Below, piece after piece: positions 48,163 through 60,800 of a stretch of DNA of 64,000 nt. The first letter of the stretch is position 1. Every line of letters starts with the position of its first letter. Origin of the DNA: Paulownia fortunei. Taxonomy: Eukaryota; Streptophyta; Magnoliopsida; Lamiales; Paulowniaceae. The notes below the pieces were generated by a model, which ran no database searches, was not told where the DNA came from, and saw only the letters and a program-made list of their open reading frames with translations. The position numbers and the translations under genes are program-made. The DNA is taken from assembly GCA_019321725.1 (NCBI GenBank), contig CM033108.1, positions 126,501 to 190,500 of the forward strand. Reading direction: 5' to 3'.

Positions 48163-49012
48163 CTGAAGTCTTAATTTATGAATTCTAATTCTGAAAAGGA
48201 AATACAATAATACAAGCTTAATTCAAAAGTATTCAGGAAAATCATGAGGCAATTACAACAAAAGAAAGCACTTTGTCTCTGTGTAATAGTTTGTCCTTTT
48301 CTTCCTCAAAAGCAGCTGCAATATAGTGACTAAACTATGCTTCTATTATTCCACTAAAAGCTCATTCTTTTGTCCCTAAAAGCTTTTTTCCCCACTTTTC
48401 TGGACAAATGTCAGATCATCATTTGCAGACCATATCAACCATCAAAACAAAATTCGAACAATTATACAATGTAATCTAGAACCCACACTATTATAATCTC
48501 CCGAGCTTCTTTCCACTGCATTGATCCAATAGCTAAATCTAATAAGGTATCCCCGATAAACTGTAATCACTTCTACTGAACTTCTCTCTGTCCCAACGAA
48601 AATCAGCAAAAATAGAAAGAAACACTTTCACCACATTCATCAGTATCGAACTCCAAATAGCATCAAAGGCAAAAACTTAAAAAGGCCAAAACGGGAAAGA
48701 ATCGCACAGATGTTGCAAGAACTTGCCACTAAAACCTCCATCCATCCATTTATAAATCATAGAGAAAAAAAAAAAAAACAGCAAACCCGAAGGAAAAAGG
48801 GTACCCAGAAGCGATGATAAAATGCAATTGATGAACGGAGTGGATGGAATTCTCAGTGCCCGGGAAGAGTTCAGCTCTTGATCAAATCATTGGTACATGT
48901 GTAGCGTGTAAAATTTATAAGTAACCCAATATGAATAAGAAAATAAGTCGAAATTTGAGACTGAAAGTGAAAAAGAGGGTTACGAATAGAGTAGGAATAT
49001 GAACTATATTAC
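48163..49012. other. Intron-like or intergenic stretch
   Basis: No coding sequence seen. It lies between the decayed exon and the candidate first exon at 49013-49079 and could be the intron joining them. Confidence 0.3.
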
Positions 49013-49079
49013 CTGAAGCGGAGAGCGGAGTCAGAGAGTCTCCAGCGAGATTGTAAGAGAGCCACAGAGCAATCTGCAT
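49013..49079 (-). other. Candidate first exon with short open frame
   Basis: On the minus strand an ATG at 49079 opens 22 codons (MQIALWLSYNLAGDSLTPLS and two more) that run into a good donor, CTTCAG|GTAATA. It could be the first exon of the decayed gene downstream at 47.5-48.2 kb, or of a non-coding transcript. I do not recognise the peptide. Confidence 0.3.
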
Positions 49080-51990
49080 TGAGGGAGAAATGGCAATTAT
49101 AAATTATTAGATAATTAAGCAAGTATTTGTATATTAAGAGGAGTTGCAAGGATGTGTTTTTATTCTATAAATACTATCCTTTATTAATCATCTTCGGCTG
49201 ATGAAAAAAAAAATGCTGGAAAAGCATATAACAAGATTTTTCAATACATATACTTGAGTTGTAAATTTGTGTTTTTTATTGTAGTAATTGAATTTCGGAT
49301 AGTAATTTTGTTATTTTAAGAAGTTTAGGCAATATAATTTTAATTCGTTTCAATCAATTAATTCTTTCACAATTTTTAGAATTGTCAAGAATTTCAGAGA
49401 TTGATAAAAAAGGCTTCTTGGTTTGTCAAGACATACTTGTTTCAAGAAGATGTTTGAACGACAGCGAATGCATAATTGGAAGCCTATTAACACCCATGTA
49501 GAAAAATGTTTGAGCTTAATTCTGAAATGGGTCCACAAAATCTAGTTGAAAAAGATAAAATATCTAAATTTCCCTATTAAGTGTAATTAGCTTCTTACTG
49601 TACGGCAATTGAAAGACTCGTCAAAAGGATATTTGGTATTTAAAGGAACAATGGACTGCATGCTATGGTATCAAGGCCAATAGATTTGCACTTTATAGTA
49701 AGTTGACTAAGGAGGAGATATAGATGAACGCAAATCAACATCTGGAAATGGATTTTTACTTGATAATGGCGCCATATCTTGGAGTGGTAAAGAGAAATCT
49801 TGTATAGCTTATCCATAATGGAGGTTGAATATATATAGCAGCAGTCCAAGAAGCTGTTTGGTTTTGGAGGTTCCTAAAACATATGAAAATTATTGCACGT
49901 GATTATGATTTGGTGACAATTTACTTCAATAGCATGAAACATTTGCTTATGTTAATGATCCCAAATGGTAACACCAAACATATTATGATAAATCATTAGT
50001 GTAGAAATAAATAATTTAAAATATATTCTCCAAACAAGATGATAACTGATACAATGACAACTAATAGTTAGAGATTTATATATAGTACATGTTTGATCTT
50101 TACGATTATGTAGAGTATAATCGTACTTCTTAAGATAATTATTTGTAATCATACATTGTTTATATATGATATACAATATTTACATAAATATGTGGTAAAA
50201 CTAGCACAAATATTAATAAGTATGTCAGATAAGCAGAGATTAACTTTCTCACACAAGCAATCGGCCTCCATGAGATATTTTTAAACTTAAGCACTACCTA
50301 GTGTTTCTTAGTTAAGTTCTTGATTTGTCGCTTTGCTGCAAACCAAGATGAAGCTCAATAGAACTTTAAGAGCTAACTTAGATGTTTACTCACTATCTGT
50401 GAAGCCTATACATAGGATGCCAGGTGCGAAAATTTATTCTAGCATTGTCGTGAAAGCATAAATAAATCTCTCGGGTTAAGCGCTTTTGGAAGCAAGCTAA
50501 TTAAACCTGCACAATGTAAAAAGAGAAATAACATATGTTATATATGTAATAAAGAGTCTCCACCATAGCATGCATTTCATATTGCATGCGCATAGGACCA
50601 ATTTGGAAATGAGTGATTACATCCCTCCATCACTGTGTGAATGACTTTTGACAAAGTGAAAAGTTAGTGTTAAGCTACTCTCAGCATTTTTTATTTTTAT
50701 TTTCCTTAAGCTACTCTAGCATGTTATATAGGACCACGGAAGATTAGGTTTAAAAGAACATGATTGGAAAGCATTTAACTTAGATCCTAGTGTTATTAGG
50801 GTAAAAGAAAGGAAAGTTTTGATTCACGCCATGCACTTTTATGCACTGGTTAGCCAATTATATTAGTTAATTAGAATTCAAATTTGAAAACATGTGAAAT
50901 TCAGATACTGGTTTAAGTATAGATTTTCGTAATGGATTGAAACATACTTAATCAGGGTGACTAATATGCCTGGGGCATAGTTCTATACAACATCACATTA
51001 TCTCCATCAAAGGTTGACGTCTCCATTTTGATCTTAACATCAAAGGTTGATCACATGCCTCCAAGACAAATCTTTGTCATTTTATATGGTAATTCTTCAG
51101 GAGTTTCAAGATGATAGACCCATGTGAACTCCACTGTTTACATGGCTGTGGCTGTTTCAGGATTCAATCCTTGAACCTTTACAGAACAATCCTCATTTTA
51201 CCACCTCTTTCTGTCTAATGTTAATATTGTTCTATCCCCCGAAGCAATGTCTCCATGTGAAGCCGCAATGCTGGTGGCAACTTATTCTTCCTTGCATCAA
51301 TCTACTAGAGTGATTTTCACTAAGCGTTCTCTCTACTGGATGTAGCATACAGTGGTCCAGACGAGAGGTCCACTAGCCACGAACAAAACAGAAAGTAAGC
51401 TGCTAATAAATTCTAGTCACATCCCATTGGCTAATCTTTTTCTTTGGCTCCATATAACAAGAAACAATAATACCTGTTGAATTACGTTGAATGCAAGAAA
51501 AACATCCTAGATTCACTGCAAAAATCCTAAATTTTACCGAAAAAGGAGCAAATCTCATTGAATGTTGGGCACACATAGAAGTTTCAATCCTTCACTTAGT
51601 CTGATCCCTATCCACATGCACCTCTATACACCTCTAAGCGCTTTAGTCTGATCTGCTGATCCCTCTGAATGGTACCTCTTATCAACTGTGCTGTAACCGA
51701 TCACTGCCTAGCATCTCAATGGAAAATGAATAGTAACATTTCCATAAATATATACTTTTAAGATTTGTATATACACAGGCACAGGTCAATGGGCTGAGTG
51801 GGCGTCTACAATGTCATAATAAAGAAACCTTCATCAGCAAGTTTACAGTCCTAACATAGAAGTGAATGCACTCTTTATTCTCACGCCTCAAATGGCAAAG
51901 GCGCTCTAATGTAATATGCATGTAAAGGACATAATGACTAATTTTACAGTTCCCTGGGTCTCAAAAATTTTTTATAGAACAGTTGTGATA
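49080..51990. other. Intergenic region
   Basis: AT-rich and without recognisable genes. The last few hundred bases before 51990 are presumably the 3'UTR of the ubiquilin gene on the minus strand. Confidence 0.5.
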
Positions 51991-54900
51991 CTATAGGCCA
52001 GGGTTTCCCAAAAGTCGTTCAACAGCTGCATGAACATTTCCTGATGTAGCTTGGAGTGCTCTGATATTCTCTTGTGTGTCAAAGAAACCCATCTCTTGCA
52101 GCTGTGATAGCTGAGTTGCATAAAGTTCTTCTGGGGGCACTACAGGAACAAGCAAGGTTGACATTATCACATGAAGGTAAAAGAAGAGAGAATGTGAGAA
52201 AATACAGTAGATCAACAAAAAAAAAAAAAAATAGTGAGAGTTGCAACCATCAGGAGCGTTTGGAACAGTCAAACTGCCAGCTCCTAGTCCACCAAACATA
52301 TTCATCAGCAAGTCCAAACCCATATTATTTTGGGTACCTGCATTTAGCAAACATCAAAAAAGCCGTGGGATGGCACGATGTATATTCTAAATAACAAGAA
52401 ATCATCATTTATTTATGTCAACAATTTTCATATTCCCAGTTTTTCTTTTTGATCTGCTGATTCCAAGTTTATGTTGCTTTATACCTCTACCCTGACCAGT
52501 CTGAGATCCTTCCCTGCAACAAGGGATTAAGGCATAGGGTCAAGAATCGAATAATAGATTCTAAAAAAGTAAAAAAACAGTTGCATGGAACAATCTATAT
52601 ATCAAAAGCAAACAAAAATAGCATCTAGGTTAGATGAAAGCAGACGCAGTGAAAAGAAAAGCTAGGGGAAAAAAGTGTCTACATCACATCACCCTACAAT
52701 AGGACCTTAGCGTATAAAGTCTATGGCCAACTAATTAAAGGTTGGCATAGTAGTGAAGTTACCAACCTGAAGCTATGCAATAAATGCATCAGATTTAAGA
52801 ATAAACATGAAGGCTAGAGCTTCAGTGCAATTTCAGGTAACTTAAGCCAGCCGCTTATTTTAATTATCTTCAGAGATTTAAACACGAGATATACTCGATA
52901 TTGTAAGGCTGAATGCAAAGAGATAACCACATCAGCCAAAGACGTGTACGCATCATCTACAAATAAAGAAGTACAAAGAAGAAAAATGGTTGGGACATCA
53001 GCATAAAGTCATTATGCGATCCTGTATCTATGGCATGGTGATATCCACAATATTAGTAAGTAGGTAAATGTAGTCTCGTAATACCAATTCATCTAAAACA
53101 TTAAGCTCAAACAATTATTTCTCACTCACAGGGGTGATTGCTGTTGACTAAGTTGAGAGAGTTGTTGTTGCAAAGCCATCATTTGCTGAGACAATAAAAT
53201 TTGACATGGTGGTAAGAAAAAGCAGCCTCTGTAATATGCGGTCTTATAAGCTATATACTAAAAGGGCAAAAAGAATTACTAAACAGCTGGAAATTAAAAT
53301 ATTTATAGCACAAACAGTATATAACAGCCATTAGATAAATTGTGTTGGTACCTATTTCTTGCTTTCATATTAAATTTTTATTTTAATTATTTATTTCTTT
53401 TTAAAAGTTTACATTCTAAAAAATTTATTTTTTTCTAATAAATTAAAAGTATATGCTATAATACAGGAGTTATAATGAGCAAAATACTTTTCTAATATTA
53501 ACGTTAAATAAGATTAAAAATAACTTGATATGAGAGAAACAATATATTTCCTACTTTTATTTTTAATTTTAAAAATTAAAAAAGCGGCACATAATATCGG
53601 TACCTATTTCTTGCTTTCACATTGAATTTTTATTTTAATTATTTTTTTCTTTTTAAAAGTTTAAGTTCTAAAAAATTTATTTTTTTCTAATAAATTAAAA
53701 ATGTATACTATAACACAGGTGTTGAAGAATGAAATTAACAACGTATTAGTAAGTTCTAAACACAGTCAATACTCAACATGAAACACTGAATCAAAAACTT
53801 TCTGAATTGATAAAAAATCTCAGTGAAACAAGAAGTTTCTTGTTTTCAAAGTTGTTGATAATGTATCTAAAATCATTAATGCTATGTTATTAGTTTCAAA
53901 ATTATTGTGTTGTTAAAATTATAACATGAATGATGTGTTGTTAATATCATAACATGAATGAAAAACTGTGATTGTTAATACAGGAATATTATTAATGTAA
54001 TGCTTCTGTTTATTTTACTCATATTTCATATTACTTACAAAAATGTTTGTGCAAGATATTATTTATTAGACACTATTTTTATCTTTGTACTGTCATATAC
54101 TACAACAAATTTATATGTAGCCTAAGAATATATTCATATGTAAGAATAAACACCTACACCTCAATATACATTAGAAGATTCATGTCTGATCCTGTCTTAA
54201 TTTGAGGCTAAATCAAGATAAATTCACTTAAGCTTTGACACATTTTCAAGTAGGTCTTATCAATTAAAGTAATAACAACTCAACATTATAAAACAAGCTA
54301 AATTCAATAGAAAGAGAATCTAGTGAGATTTTAAGTGATTCATGATGCTATCAGACAAACCCATACTGCAGAGAACTTGAGTGGGAAAAGAAGATCTGCA
54401 GAGTCATACCTGCATAGTAGCGGGTGAGGTCAACTCACGAAGAATTTCTGGGTTTTGCATCATTTCTCTTAATTGAGGGTTCATATCAAGCATGCTGCGA
54501 AGTTGAGGATTTAGGCCTAGGATCTGCAATAAAGATGTGATTTCAGTATAACTTAAAGCCAAAGCAGCAATACTTAATAAATCCCCCCTGCAATTGTAGT
54601 ACTTGATCCATGTATTGAGGGTTGGAAAGCAAGCTCTGCATCATCTGTGCTACGGCTGGATTTTGCAATAACTGACTGAATGCAGAGGAATCTACCATGC
54701 CCATGCGCTGCAATTCAGGAAGACCAAGCCCTCCTAATCCAGCAATAGAGGGTACTCTTGCATCGCCAGATGGATTAGGTCTTGTAGCATTATTTGTTTG
54801 AGAACCTCCTAAATATCACATTCAGGAATTAAACTAAAAACGAATTAAAAATGTCTCAGAACCAAAAGAGGATAAGAATTGAATATGGGTTTCTAAATTA

Positions 54901-57900
54901 ATCAAGCAAGGAAAAGTTGCACGAACAATGAGAAGTAAATGAGCATATAGTGAGTAAAGGTTTCAAAAAAAAAAGTGCATGAATAAATTACCAAGACTAC
55001 TGCAAGCAGCTAGGAGATGAACGGCTCTCCAGCTAGAATAGGACATTTTGTTCAGTGGAAAAAGAGAAGTAAAAGGGAACGGGAAAACAGAAAGGAGAAT
55101 CCTTTCTATGCCACACTTTGCAGACCCCAGGACTAGAAAATGAAGAGGGAAGGGATAAAAGAATTTAGCCAAAACCTGACACTAAAAAAGTTTATGGCAG
55201 TTTGGACAGAAAACAAAAATGTTATGAATTTGGAACCAGAAGTTGGCCTTAATTATAAACACTCACAAATCTATGTGTCATATAGAAACTAGTCAAAGAA
55301 TATACAATCAGATAACTGGGCCAAGCATGAGAGAAACAAAAAAACCTTTGGCACATTAAACAATTCTTATCTTACCAGTATTACTCCATGGGTTGGGAAG
55401 TGGATTAGAGTTTGGAACAACAGTCCCCGTGGTCATTTCAGGTCCATCAGTTGAAGAATTAGATCCATCTCTGGTTTGGGAACCACCCTGATTTCCCAAG
55501 AGAGCTGCAAATGGATTTGATCCTGCATCAGTGGCTGCTCCACCACCCATTGTCGTTGCATTCAAAAAGGGTTCTTGGACATTTTCATACATGCGCCTGA
55601 GCATGTTAAATCCTTCAGGAGAAGATTCTATATTGCTCATTGCCCTGTCGGTGTTCCGCATCATCTCACGCATTAGATCTGGGTTCCTTGCAGCTTCCAG
55701 TGTTTGCCGGAGGATGCCAGGATCATTAAGAATATGAGCAAGTTCAGGGTTCCGGTCAATTATCTCACGCATCTGAGGGTTACTCATAATTAAGCTACGC
55801 ATAATCTCAGGATTGTTCATTAGGCTTTGAATTGCAGGCATGTTCATTATCTCTCTCATCATGTTAGGGTTCTGAGTTAGTTGTTGCTGCACCTGTTCAA
55901 ACTCAGGAAGTCCGGCTCCAAATAATCCAGATGCCCCAGTGCCACCCAATGCACCTAAACCGAGCCCCGGGAATAGGGATGCACCTGCACCAGCCACTCC
56001 AGCACCCCCTGTATTGGGGCTGCCACCTTGTGTGACAGCGGGAACACTGTCGGTGTTCCCCGCACTTGCAGCAACAGCAGACAGAGGAGTTGCAGCTGGC
56101 GCAGAACCACGAACCATATGAACTGTGTGATCTGCCTGCAAACCTATTTAAGAAGAGGAAAAGACCAACGATAATCAACGGAAAGGGAGCTGAGGGTTGG
56201 GTTGACGAATTATTTAGGACCATTGACAACTATGAAAAAATTTCTCATACAGTAACTTCCAAAATCACATATACGTTTACATAGTTCAACCCGATCTACA
56301 GAAACACAAATAAGACAATAAAAGAAGCAAAGATTCAAGAAAGAAAAGAAATCTACCACCTGGATCTGAAGTAGAAAGCTCATTCATTATGTACTAGCAT
56401 CAAAGAGTTTCTAAAAGCAATGGACCATCATTAATGAGACAAGAACCCATGATCTTGTTTGTTATTACTTCACAACAACAAGATCAATCCCTCAGTGACG
56501 ATAAATGCTGAGGACTTCACATAAATCATTAGTAACAATAGCATCATTTGCAACTTTCCAACATAAGAACATACAGGGTACATAATCCTCAATAGGAGGA
56601 TAGATGGTCCCAGATGCTTGTGAAGAGTAATCCATGGATGTTTATGTACTCTTTATACATAATGTGTTCACACTATTCACGATACAGATGCCCACTTGTC
56701 ATGTCCAATCCAATAGAAGCGTCAATGACATTAATACAGAACATAGACGCATGTTATAAAAAATACGACATGATATGACTTAAAACTGAAATGTCATTTA
56801 TTCAAACCATAGGCATCGACATAACAACAGACTTCATGGATAATTCATTATTCATGCATATTTTGTATGTCCGCATATGCAAGTTCTCCCCTCTGTCTTG
56901 ACACTCACAATTACATGTGCGTAATCTTATTATCCTTAAATTGACCACCCAAAAGGCACATGCAAAAACATGAAACCAACAACAACAACATAATCAAAAT
57001 AGTCATGAAGATAATGTAATTAGATATTGCCTCATACACGATGTTTTTACACCATAGTGAAAAACAATAATATCCATCTTTAGTCATTAACCATTAAGCT
57101 GAGTGTTTTAGAAGTGTCCGACAACATTGATAAGTGTCTTTTACTGTTCAGATGCCTGACAGGAGCCCATAAAAATTTTGACTGACTAATTGTTTTTGTT
57201 ACTCAAAGAAGTTACAGATATTTGTCTACGCTTTTTGCAACTGACAGCTGAAAACATCACGTAATATATTTAAGTTTTTCCAAGTGATACAAAAAATTCA
57301 AATGCACAGTCTGCGGGAAACTGGAAAGAAGACTTGAGCTTTCCATATCCAGAAACATATCATATTCTCTTTAGTCTTTAGGCAGACGAAATCATGCGTT
57401 TCAAAGCTGATCTCTGTTGTTAACTATTAAAGATCTGAGATCTGTATGCCTCTTGTCTGGCTTCAAAGACAGAAAATCAGATATATTAAATGTCACCACA
57501 GCTCACGGAAAATGTGGCCCACAAAACAAATCCATTCCCTTTTGCTACACTACAAAGAGTCAACTTACCATGAACTAACTTAACCGCGCCCATTATTTTT
57601 CGCATGATCTTAAACAATGATTAGAATTTATCATCTAAGTCCATTATTCATAATCTGATTCTCTTTCCACTTTTCCATAATCATTTAACCCTTTGAAACA
57701 AAATTCAGTTTTCTAACCATTTCACACCTTATTAAAGAAATTGTGTGCAGATTCCAGGAACATTGATTCCAATTTCCTGATATGTATTTTTCCTGATGTA
57801 TTGCGCTGGCCTTCACTTGCCAGCATTTGTCGTTGAAAACAATCCCACAAAACTAAGGTCAGATAACCAGATCAACAATCTTATTAGCAAACAAAAGAAT

Positions 57901-58337
57901 ATTCCAGAGCATAGAAAACATAGAAACATTCAAACAAACTTGTTTTATCAAAAAATAAAATTGAATTTCCAAAATGCATTCTTTCACAATCTTCCAGATA
58001 AAGCAAACAATGAATTAGCAATAAAATCCAAATTTAAAACCCCACTAAAATTGTAAAAAAAAAAAGAAAAATATATACAAAAAATAAAAAAGTTAATGGG
58101 AAATAGTATACCATAGCTTACTAGGGTTTGGTCGTCCTTCAAGATCCGACCTTTGTAAATCAAACGTTGCTGTTCACCTGGCACATCGCAATTCTGCGCC
58201 AATACACCTTTGAATTCCCCCACAGTCGAATCGAGGCTCGTTTTGACCGAAAATTTAGAGCCGTTGGAGCATCGAATGTTTACATTCACCTGCTCATCCC
58301 CACCCATGCTCACGCTGGACTCACCCTCCGCACCCAT
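51991..58337 (-). CDS. DSK2: Ubiquilin, DSK2-like ubiquitin receptor
   Basis: Eight exons on the minus strand: 58112-58337, 55376-56143, 54603-54808, 54410-54523, 53130-53185, 52485-52513, 52248-52337 and 51991-52139. They encode 545 residues with GT-AG junctions and consistent phases. An N-terminal ubiquitin-like domain (about 17-88; [20 protein letters not shown], then [15 protein letters not shown]) binds the proteasome. STI1-like repeats follow in Asn-Pro-Met-rich segments ([37 protein letters not shown]). A C-terminal UBA domain (about 497-545, [20 protein letters not shown]) binds ubiquitin chains. DSK2 proteins shuttle ubiquitinated cargo to the proteasome and, in Arabidopsis, to autophagy. 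An upstream in-frame ATG at 58358 exists, but MGAEGESS at 58337 matches the family start. Intron 1 is about 2 kb. Confidence 0.95.
53347..53724. repeat. Direct repeats (about 125 bp) in DSK2 intron 4
   Basis: Two similar segments, 53347-53475 and 53599-53724, both begin ggtacctatttcttgctttc, share ttttctaataaattaaaa and end acacaggtgtt or a variant. They are offset by 252 bp and differ at about ten positions. The arrangement fits either a partial tandem duplication or the ends of a small element. Confidence 0.75.
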
Positions 58338-58366
58338 TGATTTTGTCGACAAACACAATCAATCAA

Positions 58367-58380
58367 AAACCCTAACCCTA
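58367..58380 (-). promoter_or_regulatory. Telo-box in DSK2 leader or promoter
   Basis: Plus-strand AAACCCTAACCCTA, a one-and-a-half-unit telomere-type motif, sits 30 bases upstream of the DSK2 start codon. Telo-boxes near the start are common in plant housekeeping genes for translation and proteostasis. Confidence 0.6.
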
Positions 58381-59410
58381 TTATTAAAAAAGAAAAAATC
58401 ACAGCGTCGAGCTGGCCTATGAAAAATAGATTCAGATGCTGCACCAATTATGACAAGGTTTACAGATATTGAATTGGACGGAAAAAATATACAGTGCAAG
58501 CAAAGCAATTGATATTGGAGCAGAACAATCAAACTAATACAATTTATAGAATAAATGAAAAAAGGGTCAAGGAAGAGGATGGGAATATATAGGACACGGA
58601 ATACGGATTGTCATCAAAATGACTTTTTTGACAAGAAAAAGGGTCCGTATTATTTGAGTCCGGTTCCGATATTCCTCTCTCGGTAATATCTTGTTTTCCA
58701 CAACAAATCAAGTTTTGCCATGTGTATGTGTCCAGGATAAAAGTGTCATTTGGTTCACTGATTTGTGTCTTGATGACCGTGTACATCACCAGCTCATCAT
58801 CAATTAAACATGCAACCAATCTTTCCGCCACCTCATCCCGGTTGCAACTGTTTCTGACTCAACGAATAATAGTAGATAATTGATAAGTGATTCAAAGTTC
58901 AAACACCAAATAATAATATATTAAGTGCAATATATATTATATTATTTTTGGAAAGGAAAAATGATTCCATGTCAAGAAGAGGTCCACGATTCGTATTTAA
59001 AAAAAAAAAAAAGTGACATGATGATCAAAGGTGGCATTGATCGTAATGAAGAACTTGGTGTGCTAAGGGCAAAGGGACCAAGATCTTATTTCTGCATAAA
59101 GCATCCTTCATGTGAAATTGAAGTGAGTGGAAGTGGCATTAAAGGAGTCTGAGGTTGATACTATTGCATTTCAGTATGTGAAGAAAATAAAGGCATTGAA
59201 TGTTTCGTTAGCATAGGCTAATTCTGCTGGCAGGACCAAATGGGATCAATATTATCAATATACGTTTAAGTTAATTATGCATTGATAATATCATTTTATA
59301 TACTTGACTTAACGTGTATTGATAATATTGAAATAAATGATAAAATATCATTTGAAATATAGTATTTTACTTTGAGATTGGGTTGAAAAATTTTATGGGC
59401 AATCGGCACA
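58381..59410. other. Intergenic region
   Basis: Space between the DSK2-like gene and the SLY1 relic; it should contain the DSK2 promoter. No gene seen. Confidence 0.5.
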
Positions 59411-59760
59411 GTAACCGCAAGTGTTAAAAATTTGTTGTTAAGTGACAAACAGTTGGCTTTGACGAGAACAGTTGATGCTCTGATGAAGGGGAAACCAAAT
59501 CCTGCGATTGAGTCTTAATCTTGTTATTTATCCGCGTGCACCAAAGTCAACCTCCAGGTGAAGTGGCGGCCACCTTAGAGGACCACTTGAAGAAGCTATT
59601 GTGTTTCATGATCGGTGGTGGAAATTATGTAGAATATGGGAGCTTGCTCACGGCCAGCAACCTGTCAAACATGCCATTTATGGAACCATTGAGATCCCAA
59701 CGGGAGGTAAGTTTGTAGAGCAGCTTGAAAATTGGTTTTGGAATTGCTCCACCCCATTAA
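59411..59760 (+). pseudogene. Decayed 3' end of a SLY1 (Sec1/Munc18) gene
   Basis: The plus strand reads VTASVKNLLLSDKQLALTRT and DALMKGKPNPAIES, followed by a TAA. After frame changes come VIYPRAPKST, a TGA, RGPLEEAIVF, then FMIGGGNYVEYGSL in another frame, and then ELAHGQQPVKHAIYG, EIPTGGKFVEQL and a TAA at 59760. These are in the order of the C-terminal part of SLY1, the Sec1-family protein that controls ER-Golgi SNARE pairing. At least two internal stops and several frameshifts make it non-functional. Only the C-terminal 110-120 residues are represented; no introns or poly(A) tail are visible, so retroposition cannot be proven. Confidence 0.8.
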
Positions 59761-60800
59761 GATGGATGCATAACATAGTGCATGTACTTGAAGATGTACA
59801 CCAGGGTTGAATTCAGCCGGTGGCTCTTCATCTTTCTCCTGGATATGGATGTTATGCTGGTCTCCGGAGTGCTGTTCAAACATATTTTTCATTTACAGAG
59901 TGGAATATGGATGTTTTTCTTACGCAGATGTGGTTATATAATTCACCCTACTTGGATCATTTGACAATTCTTTCTAGCTGAAATCCTGTAGAATCAACAA
60001 TTATGCTTGCATTCCTAACATATATGCACTGTGAGTTACTGCTACTTGATAAAAAAGTGTTTACAAAGTAAAGATACAAAAATATCTACTTTATATTTAT
60101 ATTATTGTAATTAAACTATGTCAGATTTATTATAATACGAGTTTATAGTCAATCTATTTTAATAATAAAAATTGAAGTAATCAAATCAATGGGTATGATA
60201 CACAATCTGAGTATCATGGGTTTGAATTCATTTGAAGGTAAAAGTGTTGCATGCCTGCCGCCCCCTCCGAATGTTCATTCCCACTTTTTGATCGATTGGA
60301 AAGGAGGGAACGACATATTTATAAAAGTCCAACCTGAATATTTAAGTGAAAACTGAATTAAAGGAAAAATCGATCTTTCTTAGATTTAGTTCAAGGTCGA
60401 AAGGTTCCATAACTGGATCATAAAAGAAAAAAAAAAAAAAAAAAAGATTGAAGTAATCAATATTATATGAACTTTGTGTCGAACATGAAACGTACAAAAT
60501 TTGGTGGAGTTACTTTCATAGAGCCAAAGGTCCAAAAGAAAGTGGACAATGTAGAGGTCCAAAAATAAAATAATATCAAAGTACAAAGGCATCGCTGCAA
60601 AAGGAATACCCGCCTCAAAAATTCCCTTATAATAATATATTCTCCTCTCCTTTTACCCGCTCTCCTTTTCTCATTCCTCTTCATGAAACTCCACCGCCAC
60701 GGTCGCAATCACATCCCAGTCAAAACCCTCACAATCTAAACCTAATTTCGCAACCGAATATCTAATTTGGAAACGTTTCCCCATATTCTTGCAAGTAAAA
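59761..60800. other. Intergenic region / IDH promoter
   Basis: No gene seen. A TATA-like stretch (cttataataatatatt) near 60626-60640 followed by a CT-rich leader probably marks the IDH promoter. Confidence 0.4.

Noticed and set aside
60386..60708. Minus-strand frames upstream of IDH
   Set aside because: They cover the IDH promoter and leader, have biased composition and no motif.
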